This document shows positions 10,772-23,199 of a stretch of DNA of 64,000 nucleotides, piece after piece (within the stretch, counting starts at the first letter, position 1; every line of letters starts with the position of its first letter). The position numbers and the translations under genes were made by a program. The notes under the pieces are model-generated. The model was not told the DNA's origin. It saw only the letters and a program-made list of their open reading frames with translations, and ran no database searches. Origin of the DNA: Sequoia sempervirens (Eukaryota > Streptophyta > Pinopsida > Cupressales > Cupressaceae). The stretch covers positions 532,013,071 to 532,077,070 of the forward strand of contig VDFB02193867.1 of assembly GCA_007258455.2 (NCBI GenBank), given 5' to 3'.

Positions 10772-11701
10772 TGTAGACCCTAAATCTGCATTTTGCTCAA
10801 AAATAAACAAGCATGAGTATTGTTAAATCCAGCAAAATCAAATATAGAATCCATATGAAATATGGAATCATGTTTCATAATGCAATCCAAACAACAAAAT
10901 ATCAACTAAACTAAGTGAAAGCATAAAGAAGCAAGAATCCAACTCTATCTCATATTGGATTGGTGTCACATGTGCTAGTGACCCTTTCCCAATCCTTGAT
11001 TGATAGCTAAAATGATGAAATTGCTATAGATGATGGAGATGATGGAGTGAAATGGACAAGATGAACTCTCAAATGAAGAGAGTGACCTTGCAAGATTGTG
11101 AAGGATTTGCTTGAGAATGAAGCTTGTATTTAAAGATTTTCAAATGTTGAGTGTTGAAGAGGGACCAATGTGGGACTAAAGATTTTGCCAATGAGATAAG
11201 GACACTTGTCATCATGTGATAGGCCAATGGTTGTGCAAGATTTTGGAAGAGTGCCCATGAGAGGGAGAATTTGAATTCAAATTTTCAATGAATGCTGAGT
11301 TTGACTTTGGAAGGGGACATGTAAGAGACATGTAAGGCCTCATAAATGCTCTGTTGGGTGTACATGTCCACTTGGGGGGAAATTCAAACTTGGAGAATAT
11401 TCTCCCTTTATGCCAAGTTGAAAATAAGTAATTTTGATAAATCAATTAATTGCAATTTCATGTGCAAGTGGCCAAATCTAGAGAATGCAAGTGGGTGAGT
11501 ATTTAATCAGGGTTAGATTAAATAGATGATGATTATGCTGATTTAATGCTGATTAGGTGAGTTGACATTCTGGACTTTGATATTTGATTTATTTAAATCA
11601 GTAAATGATGGAATATGATTTAGGATTTGATTTAAATAAATTCCTGATTTATTTGATGAATGAAATATGATTATGCATGATGTAATTTTGACGTGTCTAC
11701 A
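10772..11701 (-). repeat. E1 right-hand (5') LTR
   Basis: This 930 bp repeat starts TGTAGACC and ends GTCTACA, with TG...CA ends. The primer site is on its left and C1 ORF2 on its right. Parts of the central segment resemble the E2 LTR (11,040-11,460 against 14,390-14,850), so the two are diverged members of one family. A minus-strand TATA-like motif (TTTAAATA, 11,127-11,134) would drive the element RNA. Confidence 0.75.
11127..11134 (-). promoter_or_regulatory. TATA-like box of the E1 LTR
   Basis: TTTAAATA on the minus strand sits at the same place as TATA boxes in the E2 and E3 LTRs, after the conserved 'gaagct/gaggct' context. Confidence 0.45.
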
Positions 11702-11706
11702 TGAAT

Positions 11707-13184
11707 AATCATGTTGGAATCTCTAATATGCTAGTACAATATGCTAGTCTAGTCATTTCATCATGTATCTTTGGTGATAGTAATGTTTCTGTAGTTGCAA
11801 TTGACCTTGCATCAAATATGGTTGAAAATAGAATGGATTATGACTTGTGTGAGTTGCTCTGAAAATAATTGCTAGAAAATTTGAGAGATATTAAGAGAAG
11901 TAAAGGTACATTCAAGTATGGTACATTGGTTGTATGCTTAATTTTTTACTTTATGAAGGAGATTCCTAAAATCGGCGAAGTTCATTGGGAGCATACTAGA
12001 CCAGTCTCTCTTCAAATTGAGAAACTCATAAGGAATATTAGGGATTTGGATGCACAAGAAGATGCTCTTCCTGCATACTTTAGAAAGTTTCAAAGGAAAA
12101 TGAACAAAAGGAGTAGAGTTCCTCGAGAATTGGTTACAAAGTACAAGAATGACATATCATTTTTGGTAACCACCAATAGCTGCATTATCAAGGTAGTTGA
12201 ACCCAGGAACTCATGGATACCTGAGCTTGGATATGATATTGGGATGGACTATACTACTGGTTGTATTGACCTATTAATTAATAGCCCCTGAGACCCAACA
12301 TAACTCGATTTAGGACTTACTCTAAAGTGGCCAAAACTCTTGAGAAGTCTAAATTTACCTTAGACAAATCATTTCATGCCTTTGGAGAAAAGAGAAGAGT
12401 CACAAAAGTTCTTGCATTAGTTGCACAAGTTGAACCTACTCCAAGGAGATCAAAACTCAAGTAGCTAGCAAGGAATATATGACATTTTTAGCTAGTTTCT
12501 AGTGCCAATTCTAGGTCAACCCAGCCTACTTTGGTAAGAACTATCCTATTAACTGATAGATTTGATGAATTAAAGTGAAAAGCAACAAGTGACATGGTCA
12601 GTTGGGTTGAAAATAAAGGATTTTTGGAAATTAAAGAGAAATGTGAGTCTACTCATAGTACTACAATTGATAGACTTAGAGTTGTTCAAGAATGCATGAA
12701 TGAGACTAGGAATTTATTTACATTTTGTTGGTCTTGGCCTAATGAAATTTATAAATTCAAGGATAATAAGAGCTTGATTGAAATGTAGATCAATTTTTCC
12801 TCTGGAATATTTCATCCTACTCTTGTTTTAGATAGTCATAAATGGTGTGAATTGGCATAACTTCATGAGAAATATCTTGAATCACATAAGAAGAAAGGTG
12901 AAGAGATTGAACTGAATGGGAAGCTCAAAGAAATAATAAAGAATAAATACACTCCTATCTTCTATGCCCTCTCTATAGGTAACAAGACTTTGAAGTCTAA
13001 TACTACTCCCAAAACTGTGGTTGAAGGAAAGGACATCTTGAGTGATCTAAATTATCTATGTAGTGTATTGGAAAGAGTAAAAAGTCTTTGGGATGAAGGA
13101 AAATCCTCATGGATGGGGATTCTTAACAAGCTTGAAGGAACCACTGCCTTTAGTCATCATCTCTATTTGGAATATACTCCTTAG
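11707..13184 (+). pseudogene. C1 ORF2, 3' part (unrecognised protein)
   Basis: After E1 the frame of ORF2 resumes at 11,707 (NHVGISNMLVQY). It has stops at 11,860 and 11,866, then 140 clean codons (11,869-12,291) with LIFYFMKEIPKIG and DALPAYFRKFQRKMNKRSR. Near 12,290 the frame shifts by one base and goes on as ITRFRTYSKVAKTLEKS through several stops to SWVENKGFLEIKEKC (12,594) and HHLYLEYTP (stop at 13,182). The steady amino-acid composition over more than 1,400 bp argues for a real decayed gene. I know no family for it. A polypurine-like tract follows the stop directly, so it was the last ORF of C1. Confidence 0.55.
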
Positions 13185-13308
13185 GGGGAGTATTCAGGTA
13201 TGCAAAGGATCTATTAATGCCCTTTTTTTTTCCTTTTCCATTGATGTCAAAGGGGGAGAGAGAGACCCTGAAGAGAGTAAGAAATATCATGTGAAAATAG
13301 GAAGTTTT
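13185..13308 (+). other. C1 3' region with two polypurine-like tracts
   Basis: 'ccttagggggagtattcag' (about 13,180) and 'cattgatgtcaaagggggag' (about 13,240) match, in order, two tracts of the C2 3' region (42,317 and 42,277 on the minus strand). C1 therefore ends just short of its own true polypurine tract and 3' LTR, which were lost at the junction with E2. Confidence 0.6.
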
Positions 13309-14056
13309 GTTCTTTTTAATCCCTTTGTTAAATGTTCTTTTTAATCCTTTTGTTTTGTTCTATTTAAGCCCAAACAAAAATTATTGAGTCCTAAAAAAGC
13401 ATGAAGATGACAAAGTCCTTAGAAAAGGGATTATAATTGCCCCAAAGTGTTCAAAAACACTTGATACAATGATGTGATAATGATTTTTCTTTCACTTTCA
13501 TGCTCCATGATCCCTTAAAACCTACAATACAAGCTCCAAATGTTAGATGAAATCAAGAAAAAAGAAGATATGAGGGTTAGATAAATGATTAAGCATAAAA
13601 ACCCTAAAATTTAGACCAAGTTTCATTGTGATTTGACATTAGGTGAAAATTTGAAAATATTAACTCTATTAAAGTTGAAAAACACCTACACTCTTGGATA
13701 GCTTATGCAGTTCCACTCCATTTCAAAATAAAAAGCTTAGAAAAAGACCAAAAAATGACAAAGATATGACCATTTTAAGATTGAGTGAAAATGTAAAAAA
13801 GCAAAGGCGACGCCCTTTGCAATGGCGTTGTTTGGGTCCAAACAACAATGCTGGAACAAAAGTGACATTGTTTGAGGATTTGAATGACGCTCTGGTGAAA
13901 CCAACGACGTTGTTTGGAAAAAACAAAGACTGCAAATACGTCACAATTTCCTCTAGCAATGCTGTTTGACCTAGAAAGACAAAAAAACATAAAAAATAGC
14001 AAAATTTGACCAAAAAATGTGTTAATTTTGAAAGATTCACCCTCCTAGCGCCAAAA
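13309..14056 (-). repeat. Truncated second copy of the E2 leader with primer site
   Basis: This stretch is collinear with 22,490-23,199. Both contain 'attattgagtcctaaaaaagc' and the quasi-palindromic 'tgtttgggtccaaacaa' segment. It ends with CCCTCCTAGCGCCAAAA, a primer-site copy, directly next to the LTR at 14,057. Short open frames here (for example 13,723-14,040) are not coding. Confidence 0.75.
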
Positions 14057-15428
14057 TGTGAACCCCAATCCTAGACTTGCATAAACATAGAAGAAAAACA
14101 CAATATTAGATCCATATGCGAGTTAGAACTAAGATTCCCTATGAAATTCATCTACAATGCTCAAAATAGGAAGGAAAATGAAGAACAAAATAAGAAAAGC
14201 AATGAAATCCTATTTAAACATGAAAACTCTCAATCCCATGGGGGAATTGGTGCCAATTTGATGTAAAATTGGCCCTTTCCCAACTCCTTTGCAAGCTTGA
14301 TGAAGATTGATCCACTTGATGATGAAGTACAATGTGCTTCCTTGATAAAATCTGCAATAACCTAGCTATGATGATGGAAAATGCTATGGAAATGGATGAA
14401 TTTGCTCCAAATGTGAAGATAGTAACTTTTCTCTTAGTTGTGGATGAAATTGTGGATCCAAAATACAAAGGAAAGCCTCTTATTTATATATGAGAATGAT
14501 GGAGAATGAGGAAAAATAGATGAATGTGGGATAAAAGACCAACCAATGGTAAAGCGTCACTTGTCAGCATGCTATTGAAGAGAGATGGAGCACATTTTGG
14601 ACAATGTGCAAAGAGGGGGAAATTTGAAATTCAAAAGTTGGCTTGAAAGATGAGATGAAAGATGGAGTTAATATCACTTGGATCAAGCAAAGGACATGTA
14701 AGAGGCCTTTAATGCCTTGTTGGATGGACAAGTACTTTTGGGGGGAGATTTCAAATTTGAGGAATATTCCATCCTTTGATGCCTTTTTGAATGAAAAAAG
14801 AGATTTAATAAATCAATTAAAATAATTTCCATGAGCAAGTTGCAAAAGCTAGAGGATTTGATGGATTAAGATTAGGATTAATCAGGATTTGATTAATTTA
14901 AAAGGAGATTAGTTGATTTGACCATTTTGACTTAGATTTTTGGATTGATTTAAATCAAAGCTGAGAGGAATATGATTTACATTTAATCAAATAAATATTT
15001 TGATTTATTCAATTAAAGAGAGATGATGTTAGATTAAATTAAATAAGGATTGATTTAATTTAATAGAATGACTTTAGGGATTTAATGAAAGTGTTTCTGG
15101 ATTAGATTGTGTTTGTGTTTTGATGCAAAAAACACAAACAAAATCTAATCGAGAAACACTTTCAGCAAATCTTCATGGATTGTGGAAATCTGTTATCACT
15201 AATTTAGGGATTTAATCAAATAACCTAAATTATTTAATTAAATAGAGACTAGAGGGTTAATTAAATAAAATTGATTTATTTAATTAACAGGAGATGACAA
15301 CTTAATTAGATAAATTTGATTTATTCAATTAAGGGATGAAAGGTGATGACTAGCTAAGAAGATGATTTAGGACGAAATGATGTTAGTAAATCAGGATCAA
15401 GTATGTCGATATATTTTCCATGTCTACA
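14057..15428 (-). repeat. E2 left LTR
   Basis: This 1,372 bp repeat with ends TGTGAACC...GTCTACA is highly similar to 23,200-24,444. It is longer mainly because of a 116 bp insert at 15,087-15,202. A minus-strand TATA box (TATATAAATA, 14,481-14,490) is present. The polypurine tract follows on the right. Confidence 0.85.
15073..15216. repeat. 116 bp hairpin-bearing insert flanked by a 14 bp direct repeat
   Basis: TTTAGGGATTTAAT occurs at 15,073-15,086 and 15,203-15,216. Between the copies lies a long inverted repeat (arms 15,087-15,121 and 15,127-15,163, starting GAAAGTGTTTC) followed by 39 bases of single-copy DNA. The sister LTR has only one copy of the 14-mer and no insert. It is either a small foldback insertion or a deletion in the sister by slippage between the 14-mers. 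Confidence 0.65.
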
Positions 15429-15482
15429 TTTTCCCCCTCTTTGAAGCAAAGTACTGCATCGTTGGTTCAAAGACTAAACTTT
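15429..15482 (-). promoter_or_regulatory. E2 polypurine tract and adjoining hairpin
   Basis: On the minus strand AAAGAGGGGGAAAA directly precedes the LTR start TGTAGAC. The purine tract overlaps the 3' arm of a stem formed by CTTTGAA (15,439-15,445) and TTCAAAG (15,476-15,482). E3 has the same layout with a compensatory change. Confidence 0.7.
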
Positions 15483-18101
15483 CTGAGATCAAAATTCAAA
15501 AATTCTCTGATTTGTTTGGATGCCCCACTGCCGCCTCAATGAAAGAATTATGCTGGTACATTCCCCCCTTGAGAGGTTGAGCAAAAAGTTCAATTTGAGG
15601 GTTGATCTCGTGACAAAGAGGATCAAGATTAGTTCAGCTTGAATGTTTGATGTAGACATATTTGATGGTGTAGACAATCATCAGCCATGGGTAGCCTCAT
15701 TTTAATATATTACACACACTCGATACCTGGACATAACTGTTAGTAAAGAAAAATAAGAAGAAATGAGATGATGATAAGAGGATCCAACAAGACCATGATC
15801 TACGAGACTTTATTAGAGATGATGATGATGATGATGATGATGATGCTTATCAGGAATTGGGATTTTAAAAGAGCTATTTACCTTATGTTTGATAATACAC
15901 ATAGGCATGATGCATCAAGGTATAAAGAATCAGGATGGTGTTGTACTTGGTGTGATGGACTTTGACTCGACAAACAGATAGGAAGATTCTTGTTCACACC
16001 TGACATACAAAAACCTTGCTAGGATGCACTTCAAAAGTTTCAAACATCTCGGACCAAAACACAAAAAGGTATAACATATCAATGCAATAGTCAACAAGCT
16101 GCCCAAAACACCCTTCATACATACCTAACAAAGCAAGTGTTCGCCAAGTTATATTACAAAAACTTCCAACAAGAACAACAGAAAAAAGATAATGATCAAT
16201 TCCCCATTCCTTTCTCTCTAGATCATTTTGATTAGACATCATCAAGAGGTCATTGGAATGAGCGCAATAAGATAAATCAAAAAGAAAAGATCAAGTACAA
16301 AACAAGTCAATGTTCTTCATGCCTCTAGCCAAAGAGATTTGTTTTGATTAGGATAAGAATCCAAAGTGATTTTGCCAAAGATAATGCCTATTGTAGGAAG
16401 GATGCATCATAGGACATGTTAGTGGATGGTGGCAAGTTGATAGGTTGTTTGAAAGGCTATTGATATAAGGTTGACTAACATTTTTGCAGATGATCAAGAG
16501 TTTGATTTTGCATTTAAAAATTTGTTGTCTCGATTTTGATTTTTCATTTGAAGTTTTCTTTTGTTGATTGTTGTGGTTGTTTTTGTTTGTTTTCCCAAAG
16601 GGTGAGTGTGACGATTTGTTTATTATGGATGAGATTATTGCGTGAAAGTGAAATGGGATGGATGGATTTTTTCAAATATTTGGATTTTTTTGATGTTTTG
16701 AAATGTTTTGAGGCTATTTTTGGGTTTTTGCTGAGATGTTTTTACAAATGTTTTGATTTTCAAATTTTCCATTGTTTTTGGGGTTTTATGAGATTTTATA
16801 TATTTTTTTGGATTTTGTGTCTTGGGGCTTTATCAAAGATTAGCCTTGCCTACATTTAAGATAAGAGACGACGTAGTTTGGATACCACGTTTTTGACGTT
16901 TTTTCTGACTTTTTTACTTGTTTTGGATTTTGATATGTTTTGGATGTTTTTGAATTTTCTTGGTTTTTTGAATGTTTTTGGATTTTTCACACAATTTTGA
17001 TTATTTGGATATGGTTATGTGTGATGATAGCAATGCTCTATTTTGGGATATTGTTGAAAACCAAGCTAAGTTTGATTGATTAGATCGATGGACTGATGAT
17101 GATAACATTGTTGAGGATACACAACAATGCAAGGATAGTGTTAAGCAACAAAGATTAGGATGGATATCCTAAGATGATGAGGGATTGATTGGATTTGATG
17201 ATGATAACATTGTTGAGGATCTACAACAATGCAAGGATATTTTTAAGAAACATGAGGACTGGGAAGGATATCTTGAGATGATGATGGATTGCTTGGATTT
17301 GATTGACAAGATTTTGATGCTTGGTTTTGGAACAAAATTGTTTGAATGATTTGATGTGACGCTAAAGTGAAAATTAGATGTGACTGATATTGATTGTTTG
17401 GATTGATGTTCGATGAAAGATAATGATTTGATAAGGAACAACTTCTCATCAAAATATCTCATGGGATCGTGATTTGGATTTTTGGCTCACAAATTCTTTG
17501 ACCAATTTGATTTCATGTTTGTCAATGTTTGGATCACCACATAAGTTGGGAGATATAGATCAAGATATATTCCTGAAGCAAGATGTAAATATCTGCCCCT
17601 AGTGTCTAGCAGTATGGAATGTCATGGGTGGATGCTTGGATAGGTGTGTGGATGGATAGGTTCAGATAGAGGATGTTTATTTGGATAATGCTTCATGGCT
17701 CAGATAACATTGGGTAGGATAGGATTAGTGAAAATGAACCATGTCAAGATGTTTACCATAAGCAAGCATAAAATGTGCACCAAAGTTTCATCAAGATTAA
17801 TATAACTTGGACTATGGATGCAGATGGATGAAAATGGATTGGATAAATGGTTCATGGATGAATGGATTTATTATGGATAAGATGGATGGAATGTTGGATT
17901 TATTATGGATGGGATGAGATGCTTCCACCTAAAGTGGTGCATGTAGATGCTCAATTCTACACATGACGCTTGTTTACCAGGTTTTTATCATGATACATGT
18001 CCAAAGCACCACCATAGTGGTTTTCACTGGAGGGTGATTTTTTTTTTTACTATTTTCAATCCTTTTTTTGATTTTTTTGGATTTTCATTTTGATTTTTGA
18101 T
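15483..18101 (-). other. E2 3' non-coding region
   Basis: There is no convincing gene. The region is collinear with E1 3,455-5,800. It has a GAT run (15,818-15,843), a G/T-rich region (16,670-17,000) and the CCTTGCCTAC(A/G) block at 16,826-16,880. Two CATTGTTG/CAACAATG hairpins stand at 17,106-17,129 and 17,208-17,231. The 'tgtttaccaggttttt' block is at 17,969-17,985. Confidence 0.6.
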
Positions 18102-20720
18102 TTATTTATTTTTTTCAGTAAAATATTTTAAGCTCATGCTAAACCACTTGGTGGTGTCGATGTGGATGCTTTTGTCATAATGCCATCGATATCCTGCTTG
18201 AAGAAGCTCCTTTTCCAAGATACATGCATTTGAATGCAAATTTTGAGATTCATGACCTGCTTTGTTGGTACCACGGTTAACTTTTTCTATGTGCACACAT
18301 CAAAATAGAATGCCTTCTGAATCCTTATGATGAAGGGTGGCTGCCAATACATGGTCAATGTGAGAATTGGATATCATGTGTGGTGGTGTGGATGGAGTGT
18401 GTTTAGGAATAAAAGATGGATTGGTTGATAGTTTGGAACCTTTGACTCCCCAAACTTGGGAAGATGAGCAATGGTGGGTGGATACAAAAGTGTGCATGCA
18501 ATTAGGATCAACTGCTTGATATACTTTGTATGTTACTTGAGAAGCCTGCTTTTTATTTTGTGGGCATCTTTGATGGATAATTTTCCCTTTTTTATTTTTT
18601 CCCATAGTTTCTTTGACTAATGGAGTTTGATAGGGATAATCTTTCTTTGTATTCTTTGGTATCCACTTGTATTTGATTTCTCTAATATGTTTCTTATCTT
18701 TTCTTTCTTTGATGAAATTCTTTGTAGTTTGATTCAAATATTTCTTTTGATGTTGATCCCAATTCGTGGATGGGGTGATGGGTGGATGAAGATTTGTGGC
18801 ATGGCTAGTTGTAGTATTGACATTGGTTTCATCATAAGGATTCTTCGTGCTCCCTATGTTGACATTTGCTTGAGCCATAGTTTCCCCTAGTATGGTGGTA
18901 GTAGCACCTTTGTTCTTTGATTCTACTTGTTTCAAGAGTTCTTATTTAGAATGCATTATCTAATAAATGACCACTACATATGACATTATTTCAATTTGTT
19001 GTTTTGCTAACTCTGGAATATCTTATTCTGTCAAACTTGTTTCCTTGAGTGGATAATGCTGGATATATTCATACATGATGTCCTCAGTCTAAATTTGGGA
19101 TATATTTGATCCTGATGTTGACAATCTAGTTTGACTGTAGGAATCAATAACCTGATCTTTTTGTGTAATAATGTCAAGAGTAAAGGAATCATGTTCTAAA
19201 TGAAGATCATCTACGTTTCCATCCAAAGATAGCATCTCATGGGTAGGTGGAGGAGTATGTGCTATGTGGATATGATCATCTTGTATAGATATGAGAGTGT
19301 CCATTACATCATTGTAGTAGCTTGGAGATACAAATTCTTGATCTTGATTAATTTTTGAATTGCTTTTGACATGCTTTGGATCAAGTTATTGACATGGGTC
19401 TATTTCAAAGGGTCCCTGGATATCTTCATTAGGAATGGGAAGTGGCTCAATATCCTCTAGATCTTTGAGTGGAATTGGATCAAGTGTTGAGTTGAGGATT
19501 TCTTCAATATCTATAACCATGAGGTCAAAGGATGTCAATATGTCTTTGAAAGGACCATTTTTAGACTTTGGTGATAGATGTAGATCATGCTTTGGAATAA
19601 ATTCTTGAGATATGTCCTCTAACTCATTAGGTGATGTAGAGACATTTTCAACATGATCATTGGTCGAAGGATCACCGATTGTAGGATCAAATAATGTTAA
19701 CACTCCTTTGAATAGATCATTGTTGGACATTGTTGAGGGGTTTTGATCATGACCAAAAAGTGACTCTTGATATATGTTGAGTTGATCTTTGGATGAGGTA
19801 GAAACATCTTCAAGATCTTGATCATTATTTTCAACAATTGTGGTGGAGAGATTGCCAATGCTATCACTAGTGGTTGAATCCTAATAATTATCCCCAACAG
19901 TTATTATTTTTTTATCAATAAGGTCTTGGATGAGATTTATGAGTCGAATACAATCTAATGTTGTGTGTCCCTTGATTTTATGGAAATCACAAAGGTGATT
20001 TTCATTGTACCATGGTGGTTTCACTAAGGGCTCTTGATAATTTTCATAGGCATGAATTGTGATGAGTTTTTCTTGCACCAACTATTGCATGATCGATTCA
20101 ATTGGTTTCCCAAGTGGTGCCTATTTTCATTTGTTACCTTGGGAGATTTTAAATTGACCTTGTGGTGATTGATTTTGGACAATGTTCTGATTTGGGATGA
20201 TGCTTAGATTTGGCATTATAGGTTGAAATTGAACATTGTTGTGGTTGGGAATCCCATTTCCTTGATTTAGGTAACTTTGATTTTGCATGGTGTTACCTTG
20301 ACTTGGATCAATACATGGAGTCGTTATCATTTTGTGTGGACTTTGAACAACATTGGTATGATTCGAAAACAGATCTATCCCAAAGTTTACCAAGTGTGGA
20401 TTTGAAATCTTCATGTTTGGTAAAGTTGTACTTGGTATATTCACATTTAGCATGTATGGATTTGGTGGAATAATGTTGTTTTGTTGAAGAATCATGCATT
20501 GATTGTTTGGTTGATAGATTTGTAGGTTTGGACTTTGATTTAAATCTACCATACGAAAAGGTGTTCCAAAATTTAGATTACCATTGAGGTTTGTAGGAGA
20601 TAATGAAACCATGTATGGATTATATAAATGTGAGTTTTGATAATCAATTGGAATTGTAAGGATTTGATAGTTTGGTTGATTTAGATAACTCATGACGTAT
20701 GAAGCAAGTTTACATTCCAT
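18102..20720 (-). pseudogene. E2 decayed giant ORF with gypsy-type zinc knuckle
   Basis: This is homologous to the E1 giant ORF but broken by stops and frameshifts. Visible pieces are 20,720-20,127 (N-terminal, IDYQNSHLYNPY conserved), 20,081-19,881, 19,730-19,386, 19,304-19,089, 18,935-18,300 and 18,296-18,102. The 20,081-19,881 piece carries CDFHKIKGHTTLDC followed by IRLINLIQDLIDKKII. That is the zinc knuckle and helix pattern found at the end of Gag in plant Ty3/gypsy, especially Tat-type, elements. E1 lacks it. After the knuckle no protease or RT follows. The frame goes on into the DLFKGVLTLFDP repeat region, IKYKWIPK and the LLQAGYRWH end. Confidence 0.65.
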
Positions 20721-23178
20721 GTTTTTCTTGTGTTTTGACCTTGTTGACCTCCAAGGGATTTAGGACCAAATGATGAGATGAAGGATGAAAGGGGTGAATG
20801 ATATGGGTGTTGAACTTTTAGGAACCTTGGAGGAAATACTATATTTTAGGACTTTTGTATTTGATTTGGATTTGATAATGAACTCATAAACTCCAAGAGG
20901 TTGGATGTTGTCTTGGAATAATTTTTTCCACAAGATGATAATTTAACTAAGTGTATGAAGAAGGATTCATCTACAAACACCTATTCAAACAAGATGATTT
21001 TTATTTTTATTTGAAGGATTTTACCAAAAGTCTAGTATGAATGATTTTTCCAAGGTTCTAAAAGTTGTTTGTGAGATGGGATTTGGTTGATGTTTGAGAT
21101 GGATGAAATGATTGGTTGTTTTGATCCTAAATGAACCTAAGAGAGACTTGTTTACAAGACCAAGGTTTTGAAGAGCATGCTTTTCCCTAAGAGTAATTCA
21201 AACCAAAAGACCAATGTTTTCATGGAAAACCATATGACCAAAAGATAGTCAAACACATGTATGGGGTTTAGTTTGAGTTAATCTTGAATAATGACTTGAT
21301 TTTACCACATCCACACTTCTTGCTTAGCTTTTCAAACTAGATGTCTATGTCTCAATTTATTTTCATCCCACAAGGTCCATTATGTGGAAATCAAGAAAAA
21401 TAAAGGTAATAGTTCCCTAATGTTGACTTTAGTGAGAGCAAATTGAGATATTAAATTCAAATACTTAGAAGACTCTAAGGATAGAATCCCTAGGGCAAGG
21501 AATAACACTTGAATTTTGTCAAAGGTTTTTGCTTCCTTTAAAGGGTTTGAAATTTGATGATCATGTTTGAATGTTTGTTTTCCAATGTTTGAGATCCAAG
21601 CAAAGTGTTTTGATTCCAATAACATGCACAACCTTATGGATTTTGAGACAATATTTGTTTAATCCCAACTTGGATAAATTCAGCTATGCCTACTCTTAGT
21701 GGATGATTAGATGTTTGACCACACTGGCTCCCCTCCATGACACTCACTTCTACAGGTCAACCAAGCATCAGTACCCATGAATCTCCCATGACATACTTCT
21801 CATCTCTACTAAAAGCTGTAAAAAAATATGGGGCAGCTTAAGAGGTCTGACCTCTTGCACCAACAAATAGATTAAGGATTTTGGCCTTTTAGACAAAGGG
21901 TTCTAGTGTAGGCATTTCATTCATGGGGGATCATCCATGCGGCAAGAGACCATTGTTGCCCTTCTTTTCGAAAAAATCCTCGTGATACTTGAATTTTCCT
22001 CAAGTACCCACACTTATATACCAGTTGGAAGTCACTTGGCTTTAGCGTGTTCCCGATTGGGTCGTTCCCTTGGGTGATTAGTTTTTACCACAAGGAAAGC
22101 CCTCTAAAGATAAGCAAAAGTGAGCAAGCACATTTGTAGTTCGATCAATATTTGTTGAGAAACAAAGAGAGAAGAAATGCGATATACTCAAGAATTGTTC
22201 AATTTCAAGAATCCAAATTGAAGTGTGGAGGCAATCATTTATACAACTTAATATCACAAAAATCCTTTTGATTCTCAAGATTTCCATGATGCGCAAGAGA
22301 AGCGCGTACATCTTTTAGATGATATTATTTTGGGTAAGTGATTACAAAACATAAATGCACATGTTCATTTTAAACCTTCAAAGCAAGAGTTGGATTCCTT
22401 TTAAGCACCAAAAGGAAAAATGAGAGCTGTTTGTTCAATTGTTAAACCTTAAAAAAAATCTAGTAAGTTTCCTAAGGTTCTTTTTAATCCCTTTGTTTTG
22501 TTATTTTTAAGCCCAAATGAAAATTATTGAGTCCTAAAAAAGCATGAAGATGACAAAGTCCTTAGAAAAGGGATTATAATTGCTCCCCAAAGTGTTCAAA
22601 AACACTTGATACAATGATGTGATAATGATTTTTCTTTCACTTCCATGCTCCATGATCCCTTAAAACCTACAATACAAGCTCCAATGTTAGATGAAATCAA
22701 GAAACAAGAAGATATGAGGGTTAGATAAATGATTAAGCATAAAAACCCTAAAATTTAGACCAAGTTTCATTGTGATTTGACATTAGGTGAAATTTGAAAA
22801 TCTTAACTCTATCCAAGTTGAAAAAAACCTACACCCTTGGATAGCTTATGAAATTCTACCCCATTTCAAAATAAAAAGCTTAGAAAAAGACCAAAAATGA
22901 CCAAGATACAACCATTTTAAGATTGAGTGAAAATGTAAAAAAGCAAAGGCGACACCTTTTGCAGCAGCACTGTTTGGGTCCAAACAACAATGCTAGAAAA
23001 AAAGCGGTGTTGTTTGAGGATTTGAGCGGTGCTCTGGTGAAACCAGCGGCGTTGTTTAGAAAAACGAAGACCACAAATGTGTCGCAATTTCCTCCAGCAA
23101 CGTTGTTTGACCTGGAAAGACAAAAAACATAAAAAATAGTGAAATTTGACCAAAAAATGTGTTAATTTTGAAAGATTT
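20721..23178 (-). other. E2 long 5' leader
   Basis: About 2.5 kb without a sustained frame, collinear with the E1 leader. A TATA-like motif on the minus strand (22,012-22,020) lies in the conserved block. A GC-richer segment (22,945-23,110) contains 'tgtttgggtccaaacaa', an inverted repeat. Confidence 0.6.
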
Positions 23179-23196
23179 GCCCTCCTTCTAGCACCA
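23179..23196 (-). other. Primer-binding site of E2
   Basis: TGGTGCTAGAAGGAGGGC on the minus strand differs by one base from the E1 site. It starts three bases from the LTR. Confidence 0.7.
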
Positions 23197-23199
23197 AAA

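Larger units (their letters stand above)
3158..11701 (-). mobile_element. E1: Tat-like Ty3/gypsy derivative, non-autonomous, left LTR missing
   Basis: This is a minus-strand LTR element. Its right-hand (5') LTR is 10,772-11,701. Going leftwards follow a primer site, a leader of about 1.9 kb, a giant ORF (8,834-5,803) and a G/T-rich 3' region. It shares leader, ORF and 3' region with E2. The left (3') LTR and the polypurine tract are absent: the sequence from 3,158 to about 3,455 has no counterpart in E2. No protease, RT or integrase is visible, so mobilisation would have needed a partner element. It lies inside ORF2 of C1. Confidence 0.75.

Noticed and set aside
13723..14040. 105-codon minus-strand frame in the truncated E2 leader
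   Set aside because: The region is a duplicate of the leader at 22,880-23,150. Frames overlap on both strands there, which points to composition rather than coding.
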